This document shows, in pieces, positions 37,535-46,920 of a stretch of DNA of 64,000 bases. The stretch is from Neisseria arctica. GTDB lineage: Bacteria; Pseudomonadota; Gammaproteobacteria; Burkholderiales; Neisseriaceae. The stretch is from NCBI RefSeq assembly GCF_022870905.1, contig NZ_CP091510.1, positions 2,294,001-2,358,000 on the forward strand, given 5' to 3'. Both the position numbers and the translations under genes were made by a program. Position 1 is the stretch's first letter. The number at the start of each line of letters is the position of its first letter. The notes under the pieces are model-generated. The model was not told the origin of the DNA, did no database searches, and saw only the letters and a program-made list of their open reading frames with translations.

Positions 37535-38397
37535 TACAGCCATTCTTCCACGCTCACGCCGCTCAGTCCGTCTGAATCGATGCGGATTTGATAGTCGGCA
37601 AAACCCGATGCCGGCGTGCCGCTTTCACCGTTGACGCGCTCAACTTTGACGGCATCAAACAGTTTGTGTGCGGGCAAGCTGCCCAGTGCGGTATCGTGTT
37701 TGAATACAATGAGTTTACGCGCCGCCATTTCGCCGCGGGCGGCGGAGCGGTCGTGCTCGAACATCAGTTGCAGGGCTTGCCAGAGTTTGGTTAAATCATC
37801 ATCGGAAAAGCCGGTTTTGGCGGCAAGATTGGCAGAGATAAAGCCGTGAACACGGTAAAGAGCATAGGGAACAATGTATTTACGCCCCATGGTGCGCTCT
37901 TTTTCAAGGTCTTTTTCGTTGGTTACCGCCATACGGGTGATGGACACTTCCAGCGGAATAATTGGGTCAATTGATTGGGCAAACGCCAGTTGCACGGGGC
38001 CGCGTACTTGGCCGCTGTTGACTTCAGTGGTCATCACGGCGCCGAAGGTGCGGATATCGAAGAAATTTTTGCACATCCATGCGGTGATGTCGCGGGCTTT
38101 GGCTTCGTCTTTGGGTAATTTTTTGGCTTCGGATTCGATACCCAAGGCTTCATAGGCGCGTTTGTTTTGCAGATTCAACACGCCTTTGTCTTTCACATAG
38201 ATTTCATATCCCGGCTGGTTTTCATTAGCGAGTTCGACAAAATTGCGGATTTTGCGCTTCAGGCACACGTCGGTAACCAAGCCCTTGCTGGATTCGGGAT
38301 CTAAGCGCGGCATATTGCCGGCGTCGGGGTCGCCGTTGGGGTTGCCGTTGGTTACATCAAAAAAGTAAACGAATTCATAGCGGTTTTGGATGAACAT
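37534..38397 (-). CDS. cas7c: Cascade backbone protein Cas7c (Csd2)
   Basis: Cas7 forms the helical filament that coats the crRNA spacer in the I-C Cascade. It is 287 aa, RRM-like fold. The family signature near the N-terminus is [18 protein letters not shown]; a central [10 protein letters not shown] and [14 protein letters not shown] follow. It lies 2 bp after cas8c and its stop overlaps the cas4 start, so the Cascade genes are tightly packed. Confidence 0.97.
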   Translation of the reverse strand: MFIQNRYEFVYFFDVTNGNPNGDPDAGNMPRLDPESSKGLVTDVCLKRKIRNFVELANENQPGYEIYVKDKGVLNLQNKRAYEALGIESEAKKLPKDEAKARDITAWMCKNFFDIRTFGAVMTTEVNSGQVRGPVQLAFAQSIDPIIPLEVSITRMAVTNEKDLEKERTMGRKYIVPYALYRVHGFISANLAAKTGFSDDDLTKLWQALQLMFEHDRSAARGEMAARKLIVFKHDTALGSLPAHKLFDAVKVERVNGESGTPASGFADYQIRIDSDGLSGVSVEEWL

Positions 38398-38399
38398 GT

Positions 38400-38792
38400 T
38401 TATTCTCCTTCATGTGTTTGGGTAACTGCGGGGTCTTTTTTGGCGAAGTAGCTTTGCTTTTGCTGGTAATAGCCGATGGCAAAACGACCTTGTTCGTCGA
38501 TACTCAAATGGCGCGGGAAAGTTTCAGGCAACATGGCGATAATCTCGCCCAAATCTTTGTCGAGATTGACCGCCATACCGGCTTTGTCTTTACGTAGGCG
38601 CGATAAGTGGTGTTTGGCGCCCGACAACAGACGCGGAAAAACGGAAAACGGCACGGCGGATGCGGAGCCGTAATAGCGGTCGGCAATGCCCGCATTCAAT
38701 TCACCCAACGCCTGATACTGGATCCGCTCAAGCACGGCAAACAGCCGCCCGAGCAAATAAGCCTGATTTCGGCTTTCGGTGTTCAAACTCAT
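38400..38792 (-). CDS. cas11c: Cascade small subunit Cas11c from an internal start in cas8c
   Basis: In type I-C systems the small subunit is known to be made from an internal start near the 3' end of cas8c. Here an ATG at 38792, in frame with cas8c (codon 467), is preceded by a near-perfect Shine-Dalgarno GAGGAGGT (38804-38797) with 4-nt spacing. It would give 130 aa, all-helical in appearance, starting [20 protein letters not shown]. Such a strong ribosome-binding site inside a coding region is hard to explain otherwise. It would line the Cascade belly and stabilise the R-loop. Confidence 0.8.
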   Translation of the reverse strand: MSLNTESRNQAYLLGRLFAVLERIQYQALGELNAGIADRYYGSASAVPFSVFPRLLSGAKHHLSRLRKDKAGMAVNLDKDLGEIIAMLPETFPRHLSIDEQGRFAIGYYQQKQSYFAKKDPAVTQTHEGE

Positions 38793-40190
38793 GGGAACCT
38801 CCTCGTGAATAAAACCTTTTCTGAAACGCCGTTGCAACACGGCTTTAATCATGGCAACACGCAAACCGTTGGCATCACCGTCGGCGCGGATACGGGCAAT
38901 CAACTGCGCCAGCAGACTCATCGGATACAGCGTGCCGCCGATTACAGCACGCATCATCTCGCCTGCCAAAACGGGGGAAATATTTTCGCTTTTGCCCAAC
39001 ACGGCCGTCTGAAGCAGCAAACGCCACACCGACGGGGCGGTTTTCCATGGTTGCGGTTCCATCGCCAAATCCTGCCAATGCCGCGCTAGGTTCACTGCCA
39101 ATTGCCCGAACGTGGTATCCAACCAAAAGCGGATGGAAATACGCGCCGCATTCGGCGCCAACCCCAAAATATAAAAGCGGGTATCGGGCGACAGATCGGG
39201 CGCGATTTCCTGCGAAGGGCGGCCTTTGGCGATTTGCTCTAAAATATCGAATACTTTTTGGCTTTGCTGCTCGTCATCGGGCGGGGTCATGATGTCGGCA
39301 AAGAAATCTTCGGCCGCGGCGGCGGTTTCGCTGTCGGCGGCTTCTGCCCAAAACACCGTGCTGGCATCGCCGATGGTGAGGCAATGGCCGTTTTCGCGGC
39401 GCAGCAGATAGTTCAGTGCGGTGGTATAGGCAAAGGCGGATACTTCCGACACTGGCGCATTCGCCCCCTGCTCTTTGCCAAACGAAGCAAAGGATTCTTT
39501 ATTGAACGAAATAATCGAACCGCCCGAACTCTGCCCGCCGAACACGCCCTTAATCGCCGGATGCAGCCGCGCAATCGGCGCTTCTTCGCCGCTGATCAGG
39601 CATAAACCCTGCTCGGCTTCGTCGCTTTTCAGACGGCCCGCCCATAGCGTTTGCGCCGCTTCACGCTTGTGAATCAAGGCGGAAGGTTTATCCAAAGCAA
39701 ACACCACATTGGCATCCAAAGTTGCAGACAGACATGGATAATCGACAAATTGCGCGGGCTGCCAGTGTTGCAAAAAGCGGCGGACTGCCTGCAAACCTTC
39801 ATCTTGTTCGTGTTGCAACACATCCAAATGATATTGCCGGAAGGCTTCAAAGGTTTTTTCAGACGGCACCACAGGTTCGGCTTTCGCCTGCACCTTGTCT
39901 TTATTGGCTTCCACACCCAAGGCATAAGCCGTTTTGTCCCATAGGAAAAATGGTTTAGGCGTTGTTCCGGGGCGCTTGAAAGATTGCGGTACGCTCATCA
40001 GTTTCGGCTGCTGTTTTTTATCCGCCGTGAAATTCGGCACCGCATCTTGTAGACGGCCTTCTTTATCCAACACCAAAATCCAGCCGATTTTTTCCTCGCT
40101 AAAGCCGTAAGGCGGTACTTTTGGATTGCCAACATCATCGTTTTGCGTTGCCAAGCGGCGGTAATAACGCGCCAGTGAGGCCAAAATCAT
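38400..40190 (-). CDS. cas8c: Cascade large subunit Cas8c (Csd1)
   Basis: Cas8c recognises the PAM and helps open the target and recruit Cas3. It is 596 aa, begins [20 protein letters not shown] and shows the Csd1 pattern with [14 protein letters not shown] near residue 30. Its ATG overlaps the cas5c stop by 4 bp. Three DUS cores (39004-39013, 39628-39637, 39858-39867) lie inside the gene. The last 130 codons can be translated separately as Cas11c. Confidence 0.95.
   Translation of the reverse strand: MILASLARYYRRLATQNDDVGNPKVPPYGFSEEKIGWILVLDKEGRLQDAVPNFTADKKQQPKLMSVPQSFKRPGTTPKPFFLWDKTAYALGVEANKDKVQAKAEPVVPSEKTFEAFRQYHLDVLQHEQDEGLQAVRRFLQHWQPAQFVDYPCLSATLDANVVFALDKPSALIHKREAAQTLWAGRLKSDEAEQGLCLISGEEAPIARLHPAIKGVFGGQSSGGSIISFNKESFASFGKEQGANAPVSEVSAFAYTTALNYLLRRENGHCLTIGDASTVFWAEAADSETAAAAEDFFADIMTPPDDEQQSQKVFDILEQIAKGRPSQEIAPDLSPDTRFYILGLAPNAARISIRFWLDTTFGQLAVNLARHWQDLAMEPQPWKTAPSVWRLLLQTAVLGKSENISPVLAGEMMRAVIGGTLYPMSLLAQLIARIRADGDANGLRVAMIKAVLQRRFRKGFIHEEVPMSLNTESRNQAYLLGRLFAVLERIQYQALGELNAGIADRYYGSASAVPFSVFPRLLSGAKHHLSRLRKDKAGMAVNLDKDLGEIIAMLPETFPRHLSIDEQGRFAIGYYQQKQSYFAKKDPAVTQTHEGE
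38797..38804 (-). promoter_or_regulatory. Internal Shine-Dalgarno for cas11c
   Basis: GAGGAGGT on the minus strand lies 4 nt before the internal ATG at 38792. Confidence 0.8.
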
Positions 40191-40864
40191 GCTTTCACCT
40201 CCTCGGCGTAAAACGGCGGCACTTCGATTACCCCGTTTTTCATTTCCGCGCGGAAAAATTTCGGCAGATTGCCGTGGTCAAAATCAATATCGTGCAGCAT
40301 CCAACCCAAATCGCGGTTGGCATCACTTTCAGACAGGCTGGTTTCGGGGAAAACACCGTCATTGTCCACCCAAGCAAAATGTGCCGGAAACTCACGCACG
40401 CCCATGCACGGCTGCTGAAAACACTGCCCTTTTGATGCCCGCCGCTTAAACATTTCAATATGCTTGGTGATCGTATCGTCCGCGCCTGCTTTGGCCGTGA
40501 GTACCGCATGGGCTTCAATCACATAGCCCACATCTTTCAACACCGTTGCCGCACGCTGCTGGCGGTCGTCGTCAATCAACGTGTACAACCCCTCCACGCT
40601 CTTGCGCCGCATCGCCCCACTGACCTTACTCTCCGAAATCTTGCCGCCCAACTCATTGCGACGCACCGATTCAAAACGGATCGGCTTTAACACATAAATG
40701 CGGTCAATCACCCAGCGGATCGCCGGCTTCCAATGCACCGCCGCCAAAATCCCCCTCGCGGCAGAAGGTGTGATGACATCATAAGACACCCGTTCCACCT
40801 TCATTTCCGGACGGGTAAAGCAGGCGTAATCGCCCCAAATGTGTAGGCGGATTTTGTTTGGCAT
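40187..40864 (-). CDS. cas5c: Cas5c (Cas5d) crRNA-processing endoribonuclease
   Basis: In type I-C, Cas5 replaces Cas6: it cuts pre-crRNA at the repeat stem and stays on the 5' handle. It is 225 aa from ATG 40864, preceded by GGAG; longer in-frame starts lack a site. It begins MPNKIRLHIWGDYACFTRPE with the family's SYDVITPSAARGILAAVHWKP. The repeat stem-loop in both arrays is its expected substrate. It is preceded by a DUS core (40904-40913) and the foreign DUF262 gene. Confidence 0.95.
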   Translation of the reverse strand: MPNKIRLHIWGDYACFTRPEMKVERVSYDVITPSAARGILAAVHWKPAIRWVIDRIYVLKPIRFESVRRNELGGKISESKVSGAMRRKSVEGLYTLIDDDRQQRAATVLKDVGYVIEAHAVLTAKAGADDTITKHIEMFKRRASKGQCFQQPCMGVREFPAHFAWVDNDGVFPETSLSESDANRDLGWMLHDIDFDHGNLPKFFRAEMKNGVIEVPPFYAEEVKA

Positions 40865-40992
40865 AGATTCTCCGTTTTTTAATTTTTCTGCTGATTTTTG
40901 GTTTTCAGACGGCATACAAGCGGTCAGATTTTCCTGAAAATTTGTAAAATTGTCGGGGAATTGACTACACTTTTGTATATTACAAGATATTT

Positions 40993-42821
40993 TTAAGCCC
41001 AAATCATTTTGGCAATTTTAAATAACAGTACATGGCGTTCTTCCAATGCTTTTGCATCAAACTCATTAATTGCCTTTAATTCGTCTAATTTATATTCTTT
41101 CTTAAAATGCCCAACATCAAGATTGGATTTGTAAAAATCTTCTCTTAATGTCTCATTCCAAAGCAACGTACCAGAATAAGTTTTTAATTTTTGTTGATAG
41201 ATTTCATTACTACTGGAAATATTGTCTTTTCCTTTTAATAGCAAAACTCCACCTAATCTATTCCGTTCCACAAGGAACGTATCTTCATCTTCAAAATATC
41301 TTTGACTTTCTTCATTTCTGGATAGTATATGTTCGATATGAAAACCATTCTTCGCCCCTGTTTTTGTAACTAGATCTTCATAAGTATGTCTCATTTCGAC
41401 ACCAAATTGTTCTGCAAGAAAGCCTTCTACTCGAGCGAAGAAATAACGTTTAAAACGAGTATTTAAATTATCTCCTGTTGACTTAAACAAAGAGTAGTTC
41501 ATTGGTTCATCCGATGTTGTTTTGTCTTTTAATACATCTTTTAATTCTTTATCAAATGCAGAACGGATAATTTCATCGTTATCCGCATTGCGAATACTGA
41601 CTGCAATTCGATGCAATGCTTCTTGGAAGTTGTTACTTTCGTAAACACTCTGAAGCTGCATTAAAGAAAATAATCTGTCAGTTTCTAATGCAATCTTCTT
41701 AATTTTTTTATCTTCTTTCTCATCATTAATCTTGCAAACCGATAGACCTAACAAAAGTACACCGTCAATATCATTTAAACGGTTAAACGCAAATCCACCT
41801 ACATCGTCTTTTTTGAGGTGAGTTGATAATTTCACATATAAATCAGAATAATAAGTAAAATCTTTCTCCAAAAAACACATAACACCTTGCGGATTATGGT
41901 CTAGTTTCAAATTCTGCTGGAACTCTGTTGAAAACATTAATCGATGATAATCACCATCATAACGTTTGGCATCGCTACGGCTTTGACTAAAACGAGCTTT
42001 TAAATAAAAGCGGAAGAAACGATCAGTTTCATCATTAGATAATTGATTAATTGCACGCGTTTTATCCTCCCAAAGCTGATTATATTGGTTTTTATCCAAT
42101 ATAATTTTATCAATCTGACCAAGCAGTTTACCTTTTAGAATTTCGTAAGGTTTTAAACGAACGCCACGATCATTAATAACCTCAAATACCATAGGGACAT
42201 CTGTCTGCTCTACGGACAAATTAATTAATACTAAACGACGTAAAAAGTAAAATATAAACGTTTCTAATTGGTTTTCTCCTTTTATATTCTGTTCTAACCA
42301 ATATTTAATAACCTTATAATTTTTCACCATATTTTCAGCAGTTAAGCCACTATTCACTGGAGCTTCATCAATCTGTTCTTGAAACAGTGCCTCTAATGTT
42401 GCTAAATGAGCCTCGTGCCTCATCCAAAAAGTTTTTTTATAACCTGATTGGCCAAATATTTTACTTTTTACCCAATCAGATAGATCACTTCTATTAGCAA
42501 TAGCCTTATGGTATAAGTTCAATAAAATTAAAGTTAAAGTTGTTAATCGTTGCTGCCCATCTACAACATAAACCTTTCCGTCTATGGTATTAGTTACATA
42601 AGTATTTAAGTAATACCATGGATATTTACTATCAATAACCTGTTCATCAGGAGGTAAGCTACTATTTTGCTGATATACCTCGTTAAATTTGTAAAAAATA
42701 TCATCTAACAACCGTTTTACAGGTTCTTGCATCCATTTATATTCACGTTGGTAAAAGTCAATGTAATATTGAGTATTACTAAAACTTTATCTATATTTTG
42801 TTTATCTGGAGAAATGTCCAT
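40993..42821 (-). pseudogene. DUF262/DUF1524 (GmrSD-like) protein gene with a 5' frameshift
   Basis: The main frame (40993-42732, 579 aa) has the DUF262 motif VVDGQQRLTTLTLILLNLYH and, near the C-terminus, a DUF1524 His-Asn type nuclease motif (FHIEHILSRNEES, then ERNRLGG). Such proteins act as modification-dependent nucleases or phage-defence effectors (GmrSD and relatives). In-frame upstream codons, without a start, encode QYYIDFYQREYKW, the usual DUF262 N-terminal YQR-x-Y-x-W motif. The only start with a Shine-Dalgarno (AAAGGA; ATG 42821, MDISPDKQNIDKV) is in another frame. One missing base near the A4 run at 42781-42784 would join them. It is a real mutation or a sequencing error. Confidence 0.8.
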
Positions 42822-42902
42822 AATTTTTTCCTTTAAGTTTGGTTTAAGCTAAACGAATAATTCTAATATTTACTCTATTTATAAAGTTTTTGAATAACTA
42901 AT

Positions 42903-45182
42903 TCAATTCATAATACTACCCATCCCCCCCACATCCTCCCAACTAAACCCCGCCACTTCATCATACAAATCCAACCCGATCAGGCTGTAGAACTGTTTAC
43001 CAAAAGTATGTTCATTGATGACTTCTACCCGCCCCGCTTTCAGCAAATCATCTAATGCACTTTCGGGGATTTGCACGGTATACGGCTGGAGCTTGCGTAA
43101 CAAACCGCCGATTTGGTCGGCATAGCGCAGACTGTCGATCAGGCGTTCGGCCTCATCGTCGAACGGGATAATCAGCGGCTGCATATAGGTTTCGATCATG
43201 CGGAACTTTGCCGCGATGGTTTGGAAGGGGAAATCAAGACAGCTTCCTGCGTTGTGATGCATGGCGAGGATTCGGTGCCGGTCTAGCTCGGCGCTTTTGA
43301 GTTGGTAAACTTCGCTAAAGTAATCAGTGATAGCTTCCACCGACAGTAAATCATCGGCATGCTGCCGCACTACGGCACGCATCACGCCGGAGAGCAGTCC
43401 GAGTTCGGCGGGGGCTTTCCATTGTGCCTCGGGCTGGAATATCCAGACAAAGCTCTCTTCAGCCAGTCTTTTGCCTTCGCGGTTGCAGCGTCCGGCGGCT
43501 TGGGCGACAGAATCCAGCCCGGCTTCGGCGCGCATCACCAGTGGGAAATCAACGTCAACGCCCGCTTCGATCAAGGATGTGGCAACCACGCGGCAGGGCT
43601 CACCCTTTTTCAGACGGCCTCTAATGATTTCCAACATTTGGGTGCGGTGTTTCGCGCACATCAGGGTGGTCAGGTGGAACACGCCGTCAAGCGGTTTGGC
43701 GCTGTCATACAGGCTGCGGGCATGGCGGCGGTTATTGACAATGATGAGCATTTGCCGGTGTTGCCTGAGCTTTTCCAACAGGTCGGCATCGGTTTGTGTG
43801 CCGATATGTTGCACGGTGGTTCGGCGCAACTGTTCGAAGAGTGCGGGCGGATTCGGGGCAATTTCGCGCACGTTTTCAAATCCACGGTAAAAGCCGTGTT
43901 TGGCCTGCATGGCAGGCTGGGTAGCGGTGCACATCACTACGCTGCAACGGTAATTTCGCGCCAGCTCTTTGATGGCCTGCATTACGGGCAGCAACAGGTT
44001 GAGCGGCAACATTTGCGCTTCGTCAAGAATAATCACGCTGCCGGCGATATTGTGCAGCTTGCGACAGCGTGATGGCCGGTCGGCAAACAGTGATTCGAAA
44101 AACTGCACGGCTGTAGTTACCACCACAGGCATATCCCAGTTTTCGGAGGCTTGGCGCAATTTGTCTTTGCTATGCTGGTCTTTGAGCTTGCCATCGTCGA
44201 AGGTACTGTGGTGTTCCAATACGGCGGCTTCGCCCAAATCGCCGAAGGCTTTACGGAACTCGGCGGCATTTTGCTCGATGATGCTGGTAAAGGGGATGAC
44301 GTAAATTACGCGCCGCATGCCGTGGCGCTTGGCGTGTTCTAACGCAAACGCCATCGAGGTGAAGGTTTTGCCACCGCCAGTAGGCACGGTAAGGGTAAAC
44401 AGACCGGGCGCCTCGCCAGCTTGGGCGACGGCATGGTCAAGAATATCGCAGCGCATGCGGTTAAGCGCGGTGCGGCGTTGTTCGGCTTCGGCTGCCGGAA
44501 CCTGATCGTCAGGCCGTCTGAAAGATTCAATAAAGGTGTTGAAACACTGCTGCAAGGTGTTTAAATCGGGATAGCCGCTGCGTTGTATAGCTTTGTTTTC
44601 AACGGAAGCATAAAAAGCTTCGGTATCGAGAAAATCGGCATCCACCAAGCAGGAATACAGCATGCGGGTGAAGAAGGCATAGGAAAACCATTTGTGATGG
44701 GCATCGGCCTTCAAGGGTGGGGCAGAAAGCTTTTGGGGCAGTATGATTTCCTGCTGCCAAACAGGATCAAGTTGATGCAATGCTTTCCCGTCAAACGGCA
44801 GTGCTAAGCGCTGTTTTAAAGTACGGCGGTTATCGCCTTCGCCATCACCATTAGCCAACCCGGCATGGTGCCCAGCAACGCAGAACGCCATCAGCTTGCC
44901 TGCTTGGTCACCAAACCGTTCTACCGCAATTTTGGCTCCCGCAGTAGCGTGATCCACCCTCTTTCCACCGTGTAAACGATCATTAAATTCAGGCGTATAT
45001 TTTCCTACATCATGTAGCTGTCCTGTATATCGGGCAATCTCTTGCGCACCGAAAAAGGCAGCAAATGCAGCCGCCATGTCACCAACATTCATTGCATGAC
45101 TTTGCAACGTTTGCCAAGTGGCATAATCACCGGGTAAGCCGGAATGGGCGTAGTAAGTGCGCGCAGGCAGATTTGTCATCAT
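42903..45182 (-). CDS. cas3: Cas3 nuclease-helicase (type I-C)
   Basis: Cas3 is recruited by target-bound Cascade and unwinds and degrades DNA. It is 759 aa with an N-terminal HD nuclease (His13 in YYAHSG, SHAMNV, the HD pair at 57-58 in QLHDVGK, and AGHH near residue 104). The SF2 helicase follows with Walker A TVPTGGGKTF at 264-273, DEAQ at 387-390, and TGT-like motif VVATSLIEAGVDVDFP. AGGGG precedes the double ATG. It is the first gene of the cas operon. Two DUS cores (43609-43618, 44513-44522) lie inside it. Confidence 0.97.
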   Translation of the reverse strand: MMTNLPARTYYAHSGLPGDYATWQTLQSHAMNVGDMAAAFAAFFGAQEIARYTGQLHDVGKYTPEFNDRLHGGKRVDHATAGAKIAVERFGDQAGKLMAFCVAGHHAGLANGDGEGDNRRTLKQRLALPFDGKALHQLDPVWQQEIILPQKLSAPPLKADAHHKWFSYAFFTRMLYSCLVDADFLDTEAFYASVENKAIQRSGYPDLNTLQQCFNTFIESFRRPDDQVPAAEAEQRRTALNRMRCDILDHAVAQAGEAPGLFTLTVPTGGGKTFTSMAFALEHAKRHGMRRVIYVIPFTSIIEQNAAEFRKAFGDLGEAAVLEHHSTFDDGKLKDQHSKDKLRQASENWDMPVVVTTAVQFFESLFADRPSRCRKLHNIAGSVIILDEAQMLPLNLLLPVMQAIKELARNYRCSVVMCTATQPAMQAKHGFYRGFENVREIAPNPPALFEQLRRTTVQHIGTQTDADLLEKLRQHRQMLIIVNNRRHARSLYDSAKPLDGVFHLTTLMCAKHRTQMLEIIRGRLKKGEPCRVVATSLIEAGVDVDFPLVMRAEAGLDSVAQAAGRCNREGKRLAEESFVWIFQPEAQWKAPAELGLLSGVMRAVVRQHADDLLSVEAITDYFSEVYQLKSAELDRHRILAMHHNAGSCLDFPFQTIAAKFRMIETYMQPLIIPFDDEAERLIDSLRYADQIGGLLRKLQPYTVQIPESALDDLLKAGRVEVINEHTFGKQFYSLIGLDLYDEVAGFSWEDVGGMGSIMN

Positions 45183-45484
45183 CGTCCCCTTATGACGTAA
45201 ACCATTAGATGATTGGTGTTTGCGCGCGTGTTGAAGTCTCTGAATCGGGCGGGCGTTTTTTATGAATTTATTAGTAAGTGAGTGATATGTTTACAGCGGG
45301 CCCGGCGCCGTGCATGTCTGCTTTATTGAGAGGCCGTCTGAAAGATTCTTTTCAGGATTTGCGATAAGCGGATAAACCGCTTTTGTTATGCGTGTTTTTC
45401 AGACGGCCTTTTATTTTGAAAAGTCCGTATTAATCTATCATAATCAAATTAGGGTTTCACCTCTAATTATATGTATTTGGACTA
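45183..45484. other. Promoter region of the cas operon and 3' flank of an M16 gene
   Basis: These 302 bp hold two inward-facing AG-type DUS (cores 45333-45342 and 45398-45407) with a small hairpin AAGCGG/CCGCTT between them (45366-45382). Upstream of cas3 there is no gene; a consensus promoter could not be assigned. Confidence 0.5.
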
Positions 45485-46810
45485 TTATTTTTCTGCTCCC
45501 ACTACCACCACATTAAAATCTTCCGGCTTCACTCTGCGTTGCCATACCGAGCGGATATCTGCGGCGGTAAGGGAGGCGACTTCTTTGGGGTAGTTGTCGA
45601 GCCAATTTTCAGGCAGATCGTACACACCGATCACGCTGAGATAGCCCAACAATTTGGCATTGGTATCGAAGCGCAAAGGAAAACCGCCGATTAAGTTATC
45701 TTTTGCCTGCTGCAATTCCTCTTCGGTTGGGCCTTGTTTGATAAATTCAGCCACGACTTTACGGGCAGCGGCCAATGCTTCGTTTGTACTGGCTTTTTTG
45801 GTAGAAAAGCCGATTGTGAGCGGGCCGGCTTGGGCGGCAGGAGAAAGGCTGCTGGATGCACCGTAGGTGTAGCCGTGTTGGTCGCGCAATACTTTCATCA
45901 AACGGCTGTCGAATCCGCCGCCGCCGAGAATATAGTTGCCGACTATCAGGGCGTAGTAATCAGGATCGTCGCGGGTAATCAGCGGCAGGCTTAAGGCGAT
46001 TTGCGCCTGTTCGCCGGCAAACGGGATATTTTGCTGCCATGCCTGATGCGGGGGAACAGCCGGCACGGCGGTGGTTGCGGCGGCTTTATCAGGTAAGCCG
46101 TTTAAAACTTTTTTTACCAATATTTCGGCTTGATGGCGGTTAAGGTCACCGACAACTGCAACGACGGCATTATTTTTGCCGTAACGGCTGCGGTGGAAGT
46201 TGCGGATATCACCCAGGCCGACTTTGGCAATACCGGCTTCATTGGTTTTGGCGCTCGCACCGTAGGGATGGTCGGGATAATTCAGCAGGGTAACGGCTCT
46301 ACCGGCAATAAATCCGGCATCGGTTTCGTTTTGTTTTAGGGCGGTAATGCTTTGCCGCTGGCGCCGCTTGAACACTTCGGGAGCGAAACGGGGCTGGGTA
46401 AGTGCCTGATTAACCAATTGCACGGCAGGTTGCAGGTTTTGGCGGTTGCTCAGGCTGCGCAAGCGTATATATGCGCTTTCACCGCCTGTGCCGCTGGCTA
46501 CCTCCACGGCCAATTCATTGATGCGGGCGTTGAAAGCCTCCTCATCCAATTTGTGTGTACCGTCTGTCAGCAGGGCGGCGGTAAATTCGGCCACTTCGCT
46601 GCCGTCTTTACCACTAACCGCCGAACCTGCGCCTTTAAAGTCGATTTGGATATCGACAATCGGATTTTCATGGCGGCTAACCAGTAAAACTTGCGTGCCT
46701 TCGGGAGTGTGCCAGCGTTGTATGTCGACGGCTTGCGCGGTCGGCAAAAATAAAGCGGATAAGGTGAATCCGAGGATTCGGCGGAAAGTAGCGGGGATGT
46801 GGTTTCTCAT
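45485..46810 (-). CDS. M16-family peptidase homologue lacking the zinc motif
   Basis: A 441-aa exported protein (signal peptide MRNHIPATFRRILGFTLSAL, cleavage near AQA-V) of the insulinase/processing-peptidase family. The zinc motif HxxEH is absent at the expected place; the equivalent region reads GSEVAEFTAALLTDGTH. The C-terminal substrate-binding domain with YILGGGGFDSRL and QHGYTYGASS is intact. It follows the active M16 gene by 110 bp on the same strand. Such active/inactive pairs often form a heterodimer. The natural substrate is unknown. Confidence 0.88.
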   Translation of the reverse strand: MRNHIPATFRRILGFTLSALFLPTAQAVDIQRWHTPEGTQVLLVSRHENPIVDIQIDFKGAGSAVSGKDGSEVAEFTAALLTDGTHKLDEEAFNARINELAVEVASGTGGESAYIRLRSLSNRQNLQPAVQLVNQALTQPRFAPEVFKRRQRQSITALKQNETDAGFIAGRAVTLLNYPDHPYGASAKTNEAGIAKVGLGDIRNFHRSRYGKNNAVVAVVGDLNRHQAEILVKKVLNGLPDKAAATTAVPAVPPHQAWQQNIPFAGEQAQIALSLPLITRDDPDYYALIVGNYILGGGGFDSRLMKVLRDQHGYTYGASSSLSPAAQAGPLTIGFSTKKASTNEALAAARKVVAEFIKQGPTEEELQQAKDNLIGGFPLRFDTNAKLLGYLSVIGVYDLPENWLDNYPKEVASLTAADIRSVWQRRVKPEDFNVVVVGAEK

Positions 46811-46886
46811 AATCGGTCAGCCCGTAGTGTGAATGAGGTAGAAAAGAAAGCCTATCGGCGGCCTAATCGGGGTATTTGACGGCAAT

Positions 46887-46914
46887 ATGCCGTCTGAAAT
46901 TTTTCAGACGGCAT
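46887..46914 (-). terminator. Inverted AT-type DUS pair between the two M16 genes
   Basis: ATGCCGTCTGAAA (46887-46899) faces its complement (46902-46914) 6 bp past the upstream gene's stop. It may partly separate the two peptidase genes. Confidence 0.6.
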
Positions 46915-46920
46915 CAAAGT

